DNA from: Flavobacterium commune
GTDB taxonomy: Bacteria > Bacteroidota > Bacteroidia > Flavobacteriales > Flavobacteriaceae
NCBI RefSeq assembly: GCF_001857965.1
Contig: NZ_CP017774.1
Coordinates: 310,001-374,000 of the forward strand
DNA: 64,000 nucleotides
Direction: 5' to 3'
Position 1 is the stretch's first letter, and each line of letters starts with the position of its first letter. Below are positions 45,789 to 54,591 of the stretch, one piece after another. Made by a program: the position numbers and the translations under genes. A model generated the notes under the pieces. It saw only the letters and a list, made by a program, of their open reading frames with translations. It searched no databases and was not told the origin of the DNA.

Positions 45789-47426
45789 TTAAAAAACTTC
45801 TCTTTTAACCATCATTCGTTTTGCTACATCATAATAATGCTCAATTGTTACATGATTTGAAACTTCATCCGTATTCTCTAACTGATAGGCCTTTTTAAAA
45901 CCTTTCAATTTTACTTTGATATTTTGATCATGAGCTCGTATTTCTTTAAACTCACGAATTAAATCCAAAACATCATGAGCAATATACTCTGTATCATGAG
46001 CGTTAATAACAACTCTTGAATTTTCAGGAATATCATTTAGTGTTTGCTTAATGGCGGCCTTATTTAAAAAAGAAACTTCCTGTGCTAAGTCGATATGAAT
46101 AATATCTCCGTCTTCGTATTCTTCTTTTTTGAAACTGTATGCTTTTTTTAGATTTCCTTTTAAAACAAAAATCACACTAATAATAATTCCCAGCATTACT
46201 CCTTTTAACAAATCAGTCACTACAACAGCAACCATCGTCGCTATAAAAGGAACAAATTGATATTTTCCTTTTTCCCAGAAATGTTTAATTGTAGCCGGTT
46301 TGGCTAATCGGTAGCCGACTAAGATTAAAATTGTAGCTAATGTAGCCAATGGAATTTTATTTAAAATTGCGGGAATAATTAAAACGCTCAATAATAAAAA
46401 TACCCCATGGATTATGGTTGACATTTTTGATTTGGCTCCTGCATTACTATTTGCCGAAGAACGAACCACTACCGATGTCATGGGTAATCCTCCCAAAAGA
46501 GAACTTACTATATTTCCTATTCCTTGGGCTTTTAACTCGACATTGGTATTAGTATATCGTTTTTGCTGATCCAATCTGTCGGAAGCCTCAATACACAATA
46601 AAGTCTCGACTGATGCCACAATAGCAATTGTTACAGCTACAGTCCAAACATCAGGATTGATAATTTGCGAAAAATTAGGAACTACAATAATTGCCTTAAA
46701 ATCCTCTAATGATTCCGGTATAGGCAAAGACACTAAATGCTCTTTAGTAATAGCTAATGAACTCCCTGAATTGATAAAAATCTGGTTCAAAGCAATACCA
46801 AAAATTACAGCTATTAATGCTCCGGGAACTAGTTTGAATTTCTTTAAAAAAGCCACTTTGTCCCAGGAAATAAGTATTGCCAATGAAAACAAACTTACAA
46901 TTATTGCTCCTAAATGAAAATGATCGAAAATCTGAAATAATGAAGACAGCGTATTATTTCCATCAACTTGAGCAAAGGATTGATCTCCTTCAAAATCGGC
47001 ATCATAGCCAAAAGCATGTGGAAGCTGTTTTAGAATAATAATAATTCCAATACCCGCAAGCATTCCTTCAATTACATTAGTTGGAAAATAATTAGATATA
47101 CTCCCTGCTTTAAGAAAACCTAACGCTAATTGAATAAAACCGGCAATAAAAACAGCTGTCAAGAAAATATCAAAAGCTCCCAAATTAGTTATTGCCGTTA
47201 ATACAATTGCTGTTAATCCAGCCGCCGGCCCGGTAACACTAATATGAGATTGACTTAAATAGCCAACCACGATTCCTCCTATAACGCCAGCAATAATACC
47301 CGAAAATAATGGTGCCCCCGAAGCCATTGCAATACCTAAACACAATGGTAAGGCTACCAAGAAAACCACTAAACCAGATGCAAAATCAGATTTAAGGTTG
47401 GCAAAAAGATTGGTTTTTTTTGTCAT
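45789..47426 (-). CDS. SulP-family anion permease, probably bicarbonate
   Basis: Inner-membrane transporter with about 12-14 helices. LPLCLGIAMASGAPLFSGIIAG, SVTGPAAGLTAIV and VGYRLAKPATIKHFW are SulP motifs. The C-terminal STAS domain (from about residue 430) is reduced: IIHIDLAQEVSFLNKAAIK and INAHDTEYIAHDVLDLI. Sulfate is the classical SulP substrate, but the adjacent carbonic anhydrase points to bicarbonate, as in BicA-like systems. Substrate assignment is inference. Confidence 0.85.
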   Translation of the reverse strand: MTKKTNLFANLKSDFASGLVVFLVALPLCLGIAMASGAPLFSGIIAGVIGGIVVGYLSQSHISVTGPAAGLTAIVLTAITNLGAFDIFLTAVFIAGFIQLALGFLKAGSISNYFPTNVIEGMLAGIGIIIILKQLPHAFGYDADFEGDQSFAQVDGNNTLSSLFQIFDHFHLGAIIVSLFSLAILISWDKVAFLKKFKLVPGALIAVIFGIALNQIFINSGSSLAITKEHLVSLPIPESLEDFKAIIVVPNFSQIINPDVWTVAVTIAIVASVETLLCIEASDRLDQQKRYTNTNVELKAQGIGNIVSSLLGGLPMTSVVVRSSANSNAGAKSKMSTIIHGVFLLLSVLIIPAILNKIPLATLATILILVGYRLAKPATIKHFWEKGKYQFVPFIATMVAVVVTDLLKGVMLGIIISVIFVLKGNLKKAYSFKKEEYEDGDIIHIDLAQEVSFLNKAAIKQTLNDIPENSRVVINAHDTEYIAHDVLDLIREFKEIRAHDQNIKVKLKGFKKAYQLENTDEVSNHVTIEHYYDVAKRMMVKREVF

Positions 47427-47501
47427 AATACTAATGAATAAATTATACTAAATTGTACCACAACAAACTGTATGTACAATCCTAATTTTTTTATAAAAGT
47501 A

Positions 47502-47786
47502 TTATATCCTATCGGGTGGAGGCGTAACTACAGAGCGTAAAACATTGTCATGTTTAGACAAATTCTCAAAAAGTATTAAACTTCTAAGTCCTGTTTTTTT
47601 TACCTTAAAAGTTAGATTAGAAGTTACAATATACACTAAATGTTTTGTCTCTTTTTTTACGTGTTCTTCGTCAGACAAACTATAAAAAACAGCAACATCA
47701 GTTGACTTTTCTATCAACTTCACAACGGTAGGAGTTGATAGAAAAGCTATGAATACAAATAAAAATAAAAGTGCTATTGATTTCAT
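47502..47786 (-). CDS. Small exported protein with PPPD C-terminus
   Basis: A 94-residue protein with a signal peptide (about 1-19, ending LSTPT), then a Lys-rich body and the C-terminus TPPPDRI. Similar small exported proteins with a terminal PPP motif occur in Bacteroidetes, with no assigned role. It begins 207 bases upstream of the OxyR promoter, in the opposite direction. Could be an envelope stress component; unproven. Confidence 0.55.
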   Translation of the reverse strand: MKSIALLFLFVFIAFLSTPTVVKLIEKSTDVAVFYSLSDEEHVKKETKHLVYIVTSNLTFKVKKTGLRSLILFENLSKHDNVLRSVVTPPPDRI

Positions 47787-47976
47787 ATAAACAAAAATAA
47801 ACCTAAAAAAATATAAATTTTAAAAAAACCAATGTTTTTTTAAAAAAAATTAACAGCAACAAACAAAAAACCAACAAAACCAATATAACAATCTTACTTT
47901 CAGAAAATTAAACAAACAAAAGACGCAATTCATACTGTTCTGCACTTAAAAAAAACTGATAAAAAAGATTTTTTTA

Positions 47977-48007
47977 CTATCAAACAAATTGATTGTTTTT
48001 ATATTTG
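47977..48007 (+). promoter_or_regulatory. oxyR promoter with OxyR-like tetramer array
   Basis: CTAT (47977-47980), ATTG (47988-47991) and TTAT (47999-48002) are spaced by 7 bases, matching CTAT-N7-ATAG-N7-CTAT with two mismatches. AAACAA / TTGTTT also forms a dyad. The array overlaps the -7 box TATATTTG (48000-48007), an arrangement that would allow autorepression. Confidence 0.5.
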
Positions 48008-48025
48008 CATCAAAAAATTCTATCC

Positions 48026-48967
48026 ATGACTATTACCCAACTTAAATATGTTTTGGCTGTAGCCGAACACAAAAACTTCACACTGGCTGCCGAAAAATGT
48101 TTTGTAACTCAACCTACCCTGAGTATGCAAATTCAAAAAATTGAAGAAGAATTAAATATTCAAATTTTCGACCGAACTAAAAAACCCATCCAACTAACGG
48201 ATATTGGTCAAAAAATAGTAAATCAGGCAAAAAATATTGTTAACGAAGCTGATAGAATTCAGGATATTGTTGAACAACAAAAAGGCTTCATAGGTGGCGA
48301 ATTCAGACTGGGCATCATCCCTACTATTATGCCCACTTTATTACCTATGTTTTTAAATAATTTTATCAAAAAACATCCAAAAGTAAAACTCATTATTGAG
48401 GAGTTAAATACCGAAGAAATTATTACCAAATTAAATAATGGTCATTTAGACGCAGCCATTGCCGCTACACCGTTGATGGAAGAAAAAATCAAAGAAATTG
48501 TACTATACTTTGAACCATTTGTAGCTTATATTCCTGAAAATCATCATAATTTTCAAAAAAAGGAAATTGAAGTCGAAGACTTAAATCTTGATGAAATTCT
48601 TTTATTACAGGATGGACATTGTTTTAGAGACGGTATTTTAAATCTTTGCAAAAACAACACAAGAAGCGAAGGAAATCATTTTCAAATAGAAAGCGGAAGT
48701 TTTGAAACCTTAATAAAACTTGCCGATGAAGGGTTAGGAACCACACTTTTACCTTATTTACACACTTTAGACTTAAAAGAATCCGACAAAGTAAAACTGC
48801 GTCATTTTACAGAACCTAAACCCGCCAGAGAAGTCAGCCTTATTTATCCAAAGAGTGAATTAAAAATCCAAATTATTGAAGCATTAAGAAGCACTATAGC
48901 GGGAGTTGTAAAAGGAGCTATCGTTTTCCAAAATGTACAAATTATAAGTCCACTTCAAAAAAAATAG
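48026..48967 (+). CDS. oxyR: Peroxide-sensing LysR-type regulator OxyR
   Basis: A 313-residue LysR-type regulator. The N-terminal winged helix (TQLKYVLAVAEHKNFTLAAEKC) is intact. The sensing pair is Cys199 and Cys208 in GHCFRDGILNLC, with the same spacing and even the same numbering as E. coli OxyR. Peroxide forms a disulfide between them and switches promoter binding. The ATG at 48026 is preferred over an in-frame codon 33 bases upstream because it starts at the conserved MTITQLKY. katG in this window is a likely target. Confidence 0.94.
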   Translation: MTITQLKYVLAVAEHKNFTLAAEKCFVTQPTLSMQIQKIEEELNIQIFDRTKKPIQLTDIGQKIVNQAKNIVNEADRIQDIVEQQKGFIGGEFRLGIIPTIMPTLLPMFLNNFIKKHPKVKLIIEELNTEEIITKLNNGHLDAAIAATPLMEEKIKEIVLYFEPFVAYIPENHHNFQKKEIEVEDLNLDEILLLQDGHCFRDGILNLCKNNTRSEGNHFQIESGSFETLIKLADEGLGTTLLPYLHTLDLKESDKVKLRHFTEPKPAREVSLIYPKSELKIQIIEALRSTIAGVVKGAIVFQNVQIISPLQKK

Positions 48968-48990
48968 AGTCAGGTATCCTGACTCTATTT
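48959..48990. terminator. Bidirectional terminator after oxyR
   Basis: ATAGAGTCAGG / CCTGACTCTAT stem (48964-48974 / 48978-48988) with TAT loop, overlapping the oxyR stop codon. Confidence 0.85.
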
Positions 48991-48997
48991 GATGATT

Positions 48998-49198
48998 TTA
49001 GTTTCTCTCTACTACAAAAAGACACTTTTGCAATTCGGGTTTTTCTTTTGTGTAATATAAAAGCCATTTTTGGAGATGTTCAATCTCATGTGGCAATAAA
49101 TTTCGAACTGCCTTTTTCAGTTCTTTCACAAACAAATCAGGTGCAAAACTAACTCTTTCCAGTATCGATTTCGTATAATCATATATCATTCTTGGCAT
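48998..49198 (-). CDS. Small conserved protein, paralogue A
   Basis: A 66-residue protein beginning MPRMIYDYTKSILERVSF. It shares the YTKSILERVSF...LFxKELxKAVxxLLPxExExLxxWL pattern with the gene at 49432-49629, so the two are paralogues. Amphipathic helices, no membrane segment, no known domain. The pair is on the same strand with a terminator between them. Confidence 0.72.
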   Translation of the reverse strand: MPRMIYDYTKSILERVSFAPDLFVKELKKAVRNLLPHEIEHLQKWLLYYTKEKPELQKCLFVVERN

Positions 49199-49398
49199 AT
49201 CTAAAAGTTTTAAAAGTTATCTAAATTAAAGTATTGTAATTTACAAAAAACGGGCTTTAACTCACAAATCCAAAACAGTTAAAAAACACATAAAAAACGA
49301 TGAATTACATTTTCTTAAAAATTTAGAAATTTTTAACTTACAAAAACAAAACTACTTTAGTAAGTCTCATAATTTTAGAAAAACAAAGTTTATTTCAT
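49199..49398. other. Spacer between the two paralogous small genes
   Basis: AT-rich; no feature recognised apart from possible promoter sequence for the gene at 48998-49198. Confidence 0.4.
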
Positions 49399-49429
49399 AA
49401 AAAAAGGAATCATTTCAGATTCCTTTTTT
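49399..49429 (-). terminator. Terminator of paralogue B
   Basis: GGAATC / GATTCC stem (49406-49411 / 49418-49423) inside A- and T-runs, 3 bases beyond the stop codon. Confidence 0.75.
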
Positions 49430-49431
49430 AT

Positions 49432-49629
49432 TCAAATATTTACTATCACTAAAGATGGTTTTAACTCTGGTTTCTCTATTATGAAAGACATCAGCCACTC
49501 TTTTAACTGTTCCAACTCATAAGGTAGAAGTGTTTTTACCGCTTTTTCCAGTTCTTTACAAAAGAGTACCGGATCAAAACTAACTCTTTCTAATATCGAT
49601 TTTGTATAATCAAACATTATTTTGGTCAT
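49432..49629 (-). CDS. Small conserved protein, paralogue B
   Basis: A 65-residue protein starting MTKIMFDYTKSILERVSF, clearly related to the 48998-49198 product. It has one Cys at position 24 and conserved Leu/Glu/Lys helices. Function unknown. The tandem arrangement indicates a local duplication with substantial divergence since. Confidence 0.72.
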   Translation of the reverse strand: MTKIMFDYTKSILERVSFDPVLFCKELEKAVKTLLPYELEQLKEWLMSFIIEKPELKPSLVIVNI

Positions 49630-49767
49630 AATAGATTAACTTTAATGATTAAACATTAATTCAAGGCTTTGTAAAATTAAGAATTAAAAATATACTTTAC
49701 ATCTATTTAACGGTATTTTTAAAAAATTATTATGTTAAATTTCAAAAAGCTGTTTTTTATTCAAACT

Positions 49768-50427
49768 TTATTTAAAAGCTCTAAACATCTCTCTTTTCCC
49801 CGGAGGTCCTTCTAACTTTTCTACTCTGAAACCTACTTCTATCATACTTCGCTTGACTACTCCTCTGGCCGCATAAGTCACTAAAACACCATTTTCTTTA
49901 AGGGCATCATACATTTTTTGAAAAATAGCTGTACTCCACAATTCGGGTTGCACCCGATACCCAAAAGCATCAAAATAAATCAAATCAAACTGTGCCACAT
50001 CATCAATATCCTGAAAAAATTGTTGCCTTTTAGTTAATGAAAAATGATTATCCAAAACTATTTTTTCATTCCAAGCCGATTGGTGCATTTTCTCAAATAC
50101 CGCTAATTGCTCTCCGGCATCTAATTCATCAACATAATTCATTGCTAAAATTTCCTCAGCAGCAACAGGATAAGCTTCTACTCCGAGATAATCAATAATT
50201 TGATTCATTTTTTGAGCTTCTAAGAAACTAATAAACGCATTTAATCCGGTACCAAAACCTATTTCTAAAATAGATAGCTTTTTATTTTTAAATAACGAAA
50301 GTCCGTTTTTAATAAAAACATGTTTGGCTTCCTGAATGGCACCGTGTTTGGAATGATAACTTTCATTCCATTCCTCTAAATGAATCGTTGTCGAACCATC
50401 TTGAGTTTGTATAATTTCTCTTTTCAA
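49768..50427 (-). CDS. mnmD: tRNA 5-methylaminomethyl-2-thiouridine methyltransferase MnmD
   Basis: SAM-dependent enzyme that finishes the mnm5s2U modification at tRNA wobble position 34. KLSILEIGFGTGLNAFISFLEA is the SAM-binding site, and DLIYFDAFGYRVQPELWS the catalytic region. At 219 residues it is the stand-alone MnmD module, without the FAD-dependent MnmC2 domain fused in E. coli MnmC. Confidence 0.92.
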   Translation of the reverse strand: MKREIIQTQDGSTTIHLEEWNESYHSKHGAIQEAKHVFIKNGLSLFKNKKLSILEIGFGTGLNAFISFLEAQKMNQIIDYLGVEAYPVAAEEILAMNYVDELDAGEQLAVFEKMHQSAWNEKIVLDNHFSLTKRQQFFQDIDDVAQFDLIYFDAFGYRVQPELWSTAIFQKMYDALKENGVLVTYAARGVVKRSMIEVGFRVEKLEGPPGKREMFRAFK

Positions 50428-50630
50428 TTTTCTTAACTAATTTTTTAATCTGCTTTAAACAGCAACCAAATTTACTCAAAAAGTGCCATACTCAAGTCCA
50501 AATTCCTTTGATTTATTGCATATTTGATAGAAATGATTGTCTTTTTTTTAGTTTTTTTTTGAATATACGAAAATCCTATTCAATAGTAACAATTATTAAA
50601 ATTTTGACAAGTATTTTGTCCTTTTTTATT

Positions 50631-50638
50631 TAATTTTG
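50631..50638 (+). promoter_or_regulatory. -7 promoter box of ilvE
   Basis: TAATTTTG, with TTTTGACA 24 bases upstream as a possible -33. It implies an 80-base leader before ilvE. The rest of the 298-bp gap is AT-rich and featureless. Confidence 0.45.
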
Positions 50639-50725
50639 CAGGAATCAAAGTTTAGTTCATCATAAAGTGAAATTTTATACTTAAGCTTCATTTATACATT
50701 CAAAAAAATAAAAAAACATATTATT

Positions 50726-51793
50726 ATGAGTACAACTCAAGCCAACAAAATTGAAATTATAAAAGCACCTAATACAAAAATTAACGAAGTAGATTTTGAC
50801 AACTTAACCTTTGGTTCTGTATTCACTGATCATTTATTTGAATGTGATTATAAAAATGGAGAATGGCAAAACCCAACTATTAAACCTTATGCTCCATTCC
50901 TGATGGATCCTTCATCGAGAGTTTTTCATTACGGACAAACTATTTTTGAAGGAATGAAAGCCTACAAAGATGATAATGATGCTATTTGGCTTTTTAGACC
51001 TGATGAAAACATAAAACGTTTTAACAGTTCAGCCGTTAGAATGGCAATGCCTGAAGTTCCTGAACAATTATTCATGGAAGGTCTTAACCAATTATTGAAA
51101 TTAGATGAAGCCTGGATTAAAAAAGGTTTAGGAAACACGCTTTACATCCGTCCTTTTATGATTGCGACTGGTTTTGGTGTTGTTGCTAATCCTTCTGACG
51201 AATATAAATTCATGATTATCTTATCTCCTGCAAAAGCTTATTATTCAGGAGAAGTTAAGGTACTTATTGCTGAGCACTACAGTAGAGCAGCTAATGGTGG
51301 TATTGGTGCTGCAAAAACCGGTGGTAACTACGCAGGACAATTCTATCCTACTACTTTAGCCAATCAGGAAGGTTACCAACAAGTTATCTGGACTGATGAC
51401 GCAACGCATACCAAACTGGAAGAAGCCGGAACAATGAATGTGTTTTTTAGAATCAACGATACTTTGATTACTGCTCCTACAAGCGAAAGAATCTTAGACG
51501 GAGTTACCAGAAAAAGCCTTATTGACATGGCAAAAAGAGAAGGAATCAACATTGAAGTTCGTTCAATTCTTGTTGACGAATTAATTGAAGGAGTAAAAAA
51601 TGGTAGCTTAAAAGAAATTTTCGGTGCAGGAACAGCTGCTGTAGTAAGCCCTATAAAAGGATTTGCATACAAAGACGAATATTTTGAATTACCTAAAATA
51701 GAAAATTCTATCGCATTGCAATTAAAAGAGAAATTAACAAACATCCAACACAAATTAGCTGAAGATACTTTTGGCTGGACTGTAAAAATATAA
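50726..51793 (+). CDS. ilvE: Branched-chain amino acid aminotransferase
   Basis: PLP enzyme for Leu, Ile and Val transamination. The PLP lysine is Lys197 in GAAKTGGNYAG. RVFHYGQTIFEGMKAY and the EAGTMNVFF segment are typical of the 355-residue subfamily. ATSERIL and the GAGTAAVVSPI cofactor-binding loop are present. Single gene followed by a terminator. Confidence 0.95.
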   Translation: MSTTQANKIEIIKAPNTKINEVDFDNLTFGSVFTDHLFECDYKNGEWQNPTIKPYAPFLMDPSSRVFHYGQTIFEGMKAYKDDNDAIWLFRPDENIKRFNSSAVRMAMPEVPEQLFMEGLNQLLKLDEAWIKKGLGNTLYIRPFMIATGFGVVANPSDEYKFMIILSPAKAYYSGEVKVLIAEHYSRAANGGIGAAKTGGNYAGQFYPTTLANQEGYQQVIWTDDATHTKLEEAGTMNVFFRINDTLITAPTSERILDGVTRKSLIDMAKREGINIEVRSILVDELIEGVKNGSLKEIFGAGTAAVVSPIKGFAYKDEYFELPKIENSIALQLKEKLTNIQHKLAEDTFGWTVKI

Positions 51794-51814
51794 TTTCATA
51801 CATTTTGAATATAG

Positions 51815-51850
51815 AAAAAGGCGATTTTCAAATTCGAAAATAGCCTTTTT
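51815..51850 (+). terminator. Terminator of ilvE
   Basis: AAAAAGGCGATTTTC / GAAAATAGCCTTTTT stem with one internal mismatch, closing in a T-run. Confidence 0.8.
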
Positions 51851-51923
51851 TATTATATACTGTTTATATTAATTTTAAACCTAAATTTTCCTTTTCCACG
51901 TCCTCAAAGGGTGAAAAATCCAC

Positions 51924-52313
51924 TTAAAAATCACTCAATATTTTAGAGAAATCGGGTTTAAAATAATTAGGACCTTTCATTACTTTTCCGTCTTCACGAT
52001 AAATAGGTTTTCCATCCTCTCCCAGCTTACTCATATTACTTCTTTGAATTTCATCAAAAACAGCTTCTATTTTGTCCTGAAGTCCATGTTCAATAATTGT
52101 TCCGCACAAAATATACATCATGTCTCCCAAAGCATCTGCAATTTCAACCAAATCATTGTTTTTAACCGCTTCCAGATATTCTTCGTTTTCTTCTTTCATC
52201 AAATGGTAACGAAGCGTTTTTTTTGTTTCCCCTAAATCGGCAATAGGATTTTCACTGTGTCCTATTCCAAATGCTGTATGAAATTCTTTTACCGAATCGA
52301 TTTGCTTTTGCAT
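51924..52313 (-). CDS. MazG-like nucleotide pyrophosphohydrolase
   Basis: A 129-residue all-alpha NTP-PPase. The metal-binding motifs are KEENEEYLEA (ExxE-type) and EIADALGDMMYI (ExxD). Proteins of this type cleave pyrophosphate from (d)NTPs or phosphoribosyl-ATP. It is not in a his operon, so house-cleaning is more likely than histidine synthesis. The C-terminus (REDGKVMKGPNYFKPD) is typical of this short branch. Confidence 0.85.
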   Translation of the reverse strand: MQKQIDSVKEFHTAFGIGHSENPIADLGETKKTLRYHLMKEENEEYLEAVKNNDLVEIADALGDMMYILCGTIIEHGLQDKIEAVFDEIQRSNMSKLGEDGKPIYREDGKVMKGPNYFKPDFSKILSDF

Positions 52314-52367
52314 AATTATTATTGATTAAATGAAACGCAAATTAGTAACTAATCCTAAACATTTGAC

Positions 52368-52375
52368 TATTTTTG
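52368..52375 (+). promoter_or_regulatory. -7 promoter box of the 62-residue membrane protein
   Basis: TATTTTTG, 18 bases before the ATG at 52394. Confidence 0.5.
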
Positions 52376-52393
52376 CAATAAATTTTTTAAATT

Positions 52394-52582
52394 ATGTTTA
52401 GCCAAGGTCAATTAGTATTTGCGGTCTGTTTTTTAATAGCTTTTATTATTGTTATGATTTTTTCTTATCGAAAAGACATCAAAACACACAAAGTATTTTA
52501 CAAGGGAAATTATAAAATCTTAATTGGTTTCTTTATTTTCATTGGAATTTTATTTCTGATAAAAATATTCTTCAAACATTAA
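52394..52582 (+). CDS. Small two-helix membrane protein
   Basis: A 62-residue protein with two hydrophobic segments (about 7-24 and 42-58) joined by a basic loop, YRKDIKTHKVFYKGNYK. It has its own -7 box. Conserved-looking but unassigned; function unknown. Confidence 0.7.
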   Translation: MFSQGQLVFAVCFLIAFIIVMIFSYRKDIKTHKVFYKGNYKILIGFFIFIGILFLIKIFFKH

Positions 52583-52840
52583 TCGAATCATTTCACATAA
52601 GGAATCTTAAACTTCACTAAGAACAACAAAAAACACAACATACACAAAAACAACAAGTTATTCAAAAAACTACACTTCTCGGCTGTATTTTTTCTTATTC
52701 AAGCTTAAAGTTCAATTAGGAAAAATTCAACAATTCTTTTCATTTTTAGCAGCTAAAGACCTTTTTTTATAATTTTTACGCTCATAGCTTCGGATATTGA
52801 TAAAATTTCTAACTTTACAACAGAAAATAATCAATTTATT

Positions 52841-53953
52841 ATGAGAATTTTAAAATATATCTTTCTTCTGTTTTTACTTAGCTTAGTCGCATCATCTATA
52901 TTCGTTGCTACACAAAAAGGGGATTTCCTTGTAGAAAGAAGTAAGATTATTAATTCTCCTAAAACATCCGTTTATAATTATGTTAATGATTATAGAAACT
53001 GGAGTGATTTTGGTTCATGGACATCCGAAGATCCGGAAATAAAAATAAACTACCCACAAAATACTATTGGCAAGGGAGCTTCTTTTAACTGGGAAGGAAA
53101 AGACGGTGTTGGAGAAATGCGTACTATCAGAGTACTAGAAAATGACAGCATCGTACAAAGCATGAAATTTGAAGGGACTCATTCGACTGTTTACTGGAAT
53201 TTTAAAGATACTATTGGTGGTACAAAAGTAACCTGGAAAACCAAAGGAAAAATGAGCTTTTTCTTTAAAATTTATTCAGCTTTAAATGGTGGTGCAGATA
53301 AAATTATCGGGACTATTTACGAAAAAAGTTTGGCGAATCTTGACAAAGCACTTGATTACGAAATCAATACTTTTTCGACTGTTAACAACGGTGTGGTTAA
53401 AAAACCAATTATGAACTATATTGGACAAACTTTTACCAGTGAACTAGTCAAAATAAACAAAAACTTCAAAATTGTAATTCCTAAGCTGACTACTTTTTGC
53501 GAAAAAAATAATATTGTTATCAACGGAAAACCTTTTATCCTTTACCACACTTATGATACAGCAAAAGGGCTTGCTAAAATCACAATTGGTATAAGTATTA
53601 AAGACGCTATATTTTTAAGTGCAGGAAGTGATATTGTAGCCGGAAAACTGGATGCATTTGAAGCTGCAAAAACCAGTTTAACAGGAGACTATTCGCACTT
53701 AAAAACAGCTTATGCTAAAACAGAAAATTATCTGAATCAGAATAAATTAACTCCAAATCCTGTTTTTTCACATTTAGAAATTTATGCTTCGGGGAAAAAC
53801 GAAATCAAAAACCCATCCAAATGGCTTACTGAAGTTTATATCCCTATTGTACCAAAAGTAATTCCTCCGGTGCAAACTTATAAGCCAGCTGAAACGAACG
53901 AAATTCCTCCAGTAGAATCTCACCCAAAACCGGAAGAAGAATCTGAATTTTAA
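52841..53953 (+). CDS. SRPBCC-domain and GyrI-like fusion, membrane-anchored
   Basis: Residues 1-25 form one hydrophobic segment, likely an N-terminal anchor. An SRPBCC (polyketide-cyclase-like) domain follows (about 30-175, SVYNYVNDYRNWSDFGSW). The second half (about 195-320) looks like a GyrI/effector-binding domain (FILYHTYDTAKGLAKITIG and TSLTGDYSHLKTAY). The tail is Pro/Glu-rich. Both domains bind small hydrophobic ligands, so a ligand-sensing role in the envelope is possible. It precedes the ECF sigma operon by 62 bases. Confidence 0.75.
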   Translation: MRILKYIFLLFLLSLVASSIFVATQKGDFLVERSKIINSPKTSVYNYVNDYRNWSDFGSWTSEDPEIKINYPQNTIGKGASFNWEGKDGVGEMRTIRVLENDSIVQSMKFEGTHSTVYWNFKDTIGGTKVTWKTKGKMSFFFKIYSALNGGADKIIGTIYEKSLANLDKALDYEINTFSTVNNGVVKKPIMNYIGQTFTSELVKINKNFKIVIPKLTTFCEKNNIVINGKPFILYHTYDTAKGLAKITIGISIKDAIFLSAGSDIVAGKLDAFEAAKTSLTGDYSHLKTAYAKTENYLNQNKLTPNPVFSHLEIYASGKNEIKNPSKWLTEVYIPIVPKVIPPVQTYKPAETNEIPPVESHPKPEEESEF

Positions 53954-54015
53954 AAAATCTTTTTTTACCAATTAAACCTTAGGGTAACTTATTGTATCTA
54001 ACCTAATAAAAAAAC

Positions 54016-54558
54016 TTGCTGGACGAAAAGGAATTCATACAACAATTGTTAAACCCGAAAACGCAAAACGATGCTTTTCAAAAATTGTTGCATACCTATC
54101 AAAAACCGTTGTACAATCATATTCGGAACATCGTTTTAGATCATGATGATGCCGCCGACGTTTTACAAAATACCTTTATTAAAGTTTTTCAAAATCTTAA
54201 AAACTTTAAAGGCGAAAGCAAATTATTTTCCTGGATGTACCGCATTGCTACTAATGAAGCTTTGACTTTTTTAAATCAAAAAGCTAAAAAAAGCGGAATT
54301 TCGTCCGAAACATTACAAAACAAAGCAATAGACAACCTTAAAGCCGATGTTTATTTTGATGGAAACGACATTCAGATTGCGTTGCACAAAGCCATTGCAA
54401 CACTTCCTGAAAAACAACAATTAGTATTTAAAATGAAATATTTTGAAGAATTAAAATACGAAGAAATCTCAGAAATTCTGGGCACATCAGCGGGTGCGCT
54501 AAAAGCCTCTTACCATCATGCAGTAAAAAAAATCGAAGCACTTTTAACCACAAATTAA
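54016..54558 (+). CDS. ECF-type RNA polymerase sigma factor
   Basis: A 180-residue sigma-70 relative with only regions 2 and 4. Region 2: YNHIRNIVLDHDDAADVLQNTFIKVF to SKLFSWMYRIATNEAL. Region 4: ATLPEKQQLVFKMKYFEELKYEEISEILG. Translation must start at TTG (54016), because a TAA in frame lies only nine bases upstream and no ATG precedes region 2. It is followed by a one-helix protein and a sensor-like protein, forming a stress-response cassette. Confidence 0.92.
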   Translation: MLDEKEFIQQLLNPKTQNDAFQKLLHTYQKPLYNHIRNIVLDHDDAADVLQNTFIKVFQNLKNFKGESKLFSWMYRIATNEALTFLNQKAKKSGISSETLQNKAIDNLKADVYFDGNDIQIALHKAIATLPEKQQLVFKMKYFEELKYEEISEILGTSAGALKASYHHAVKKIEALLTTN

Positions 54559-54591
54559 ACCTTTTCAATTTAATTTAGTCAAATAGCTATC

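Noticed and set aside
47502..49629. A toxin-antitoxin module formed by the small genes around oxyR
   Set aside because: The two 65-residue proteins are paralogues with no toxin or DNA-binding motif, and the 94-residue protein is exported.
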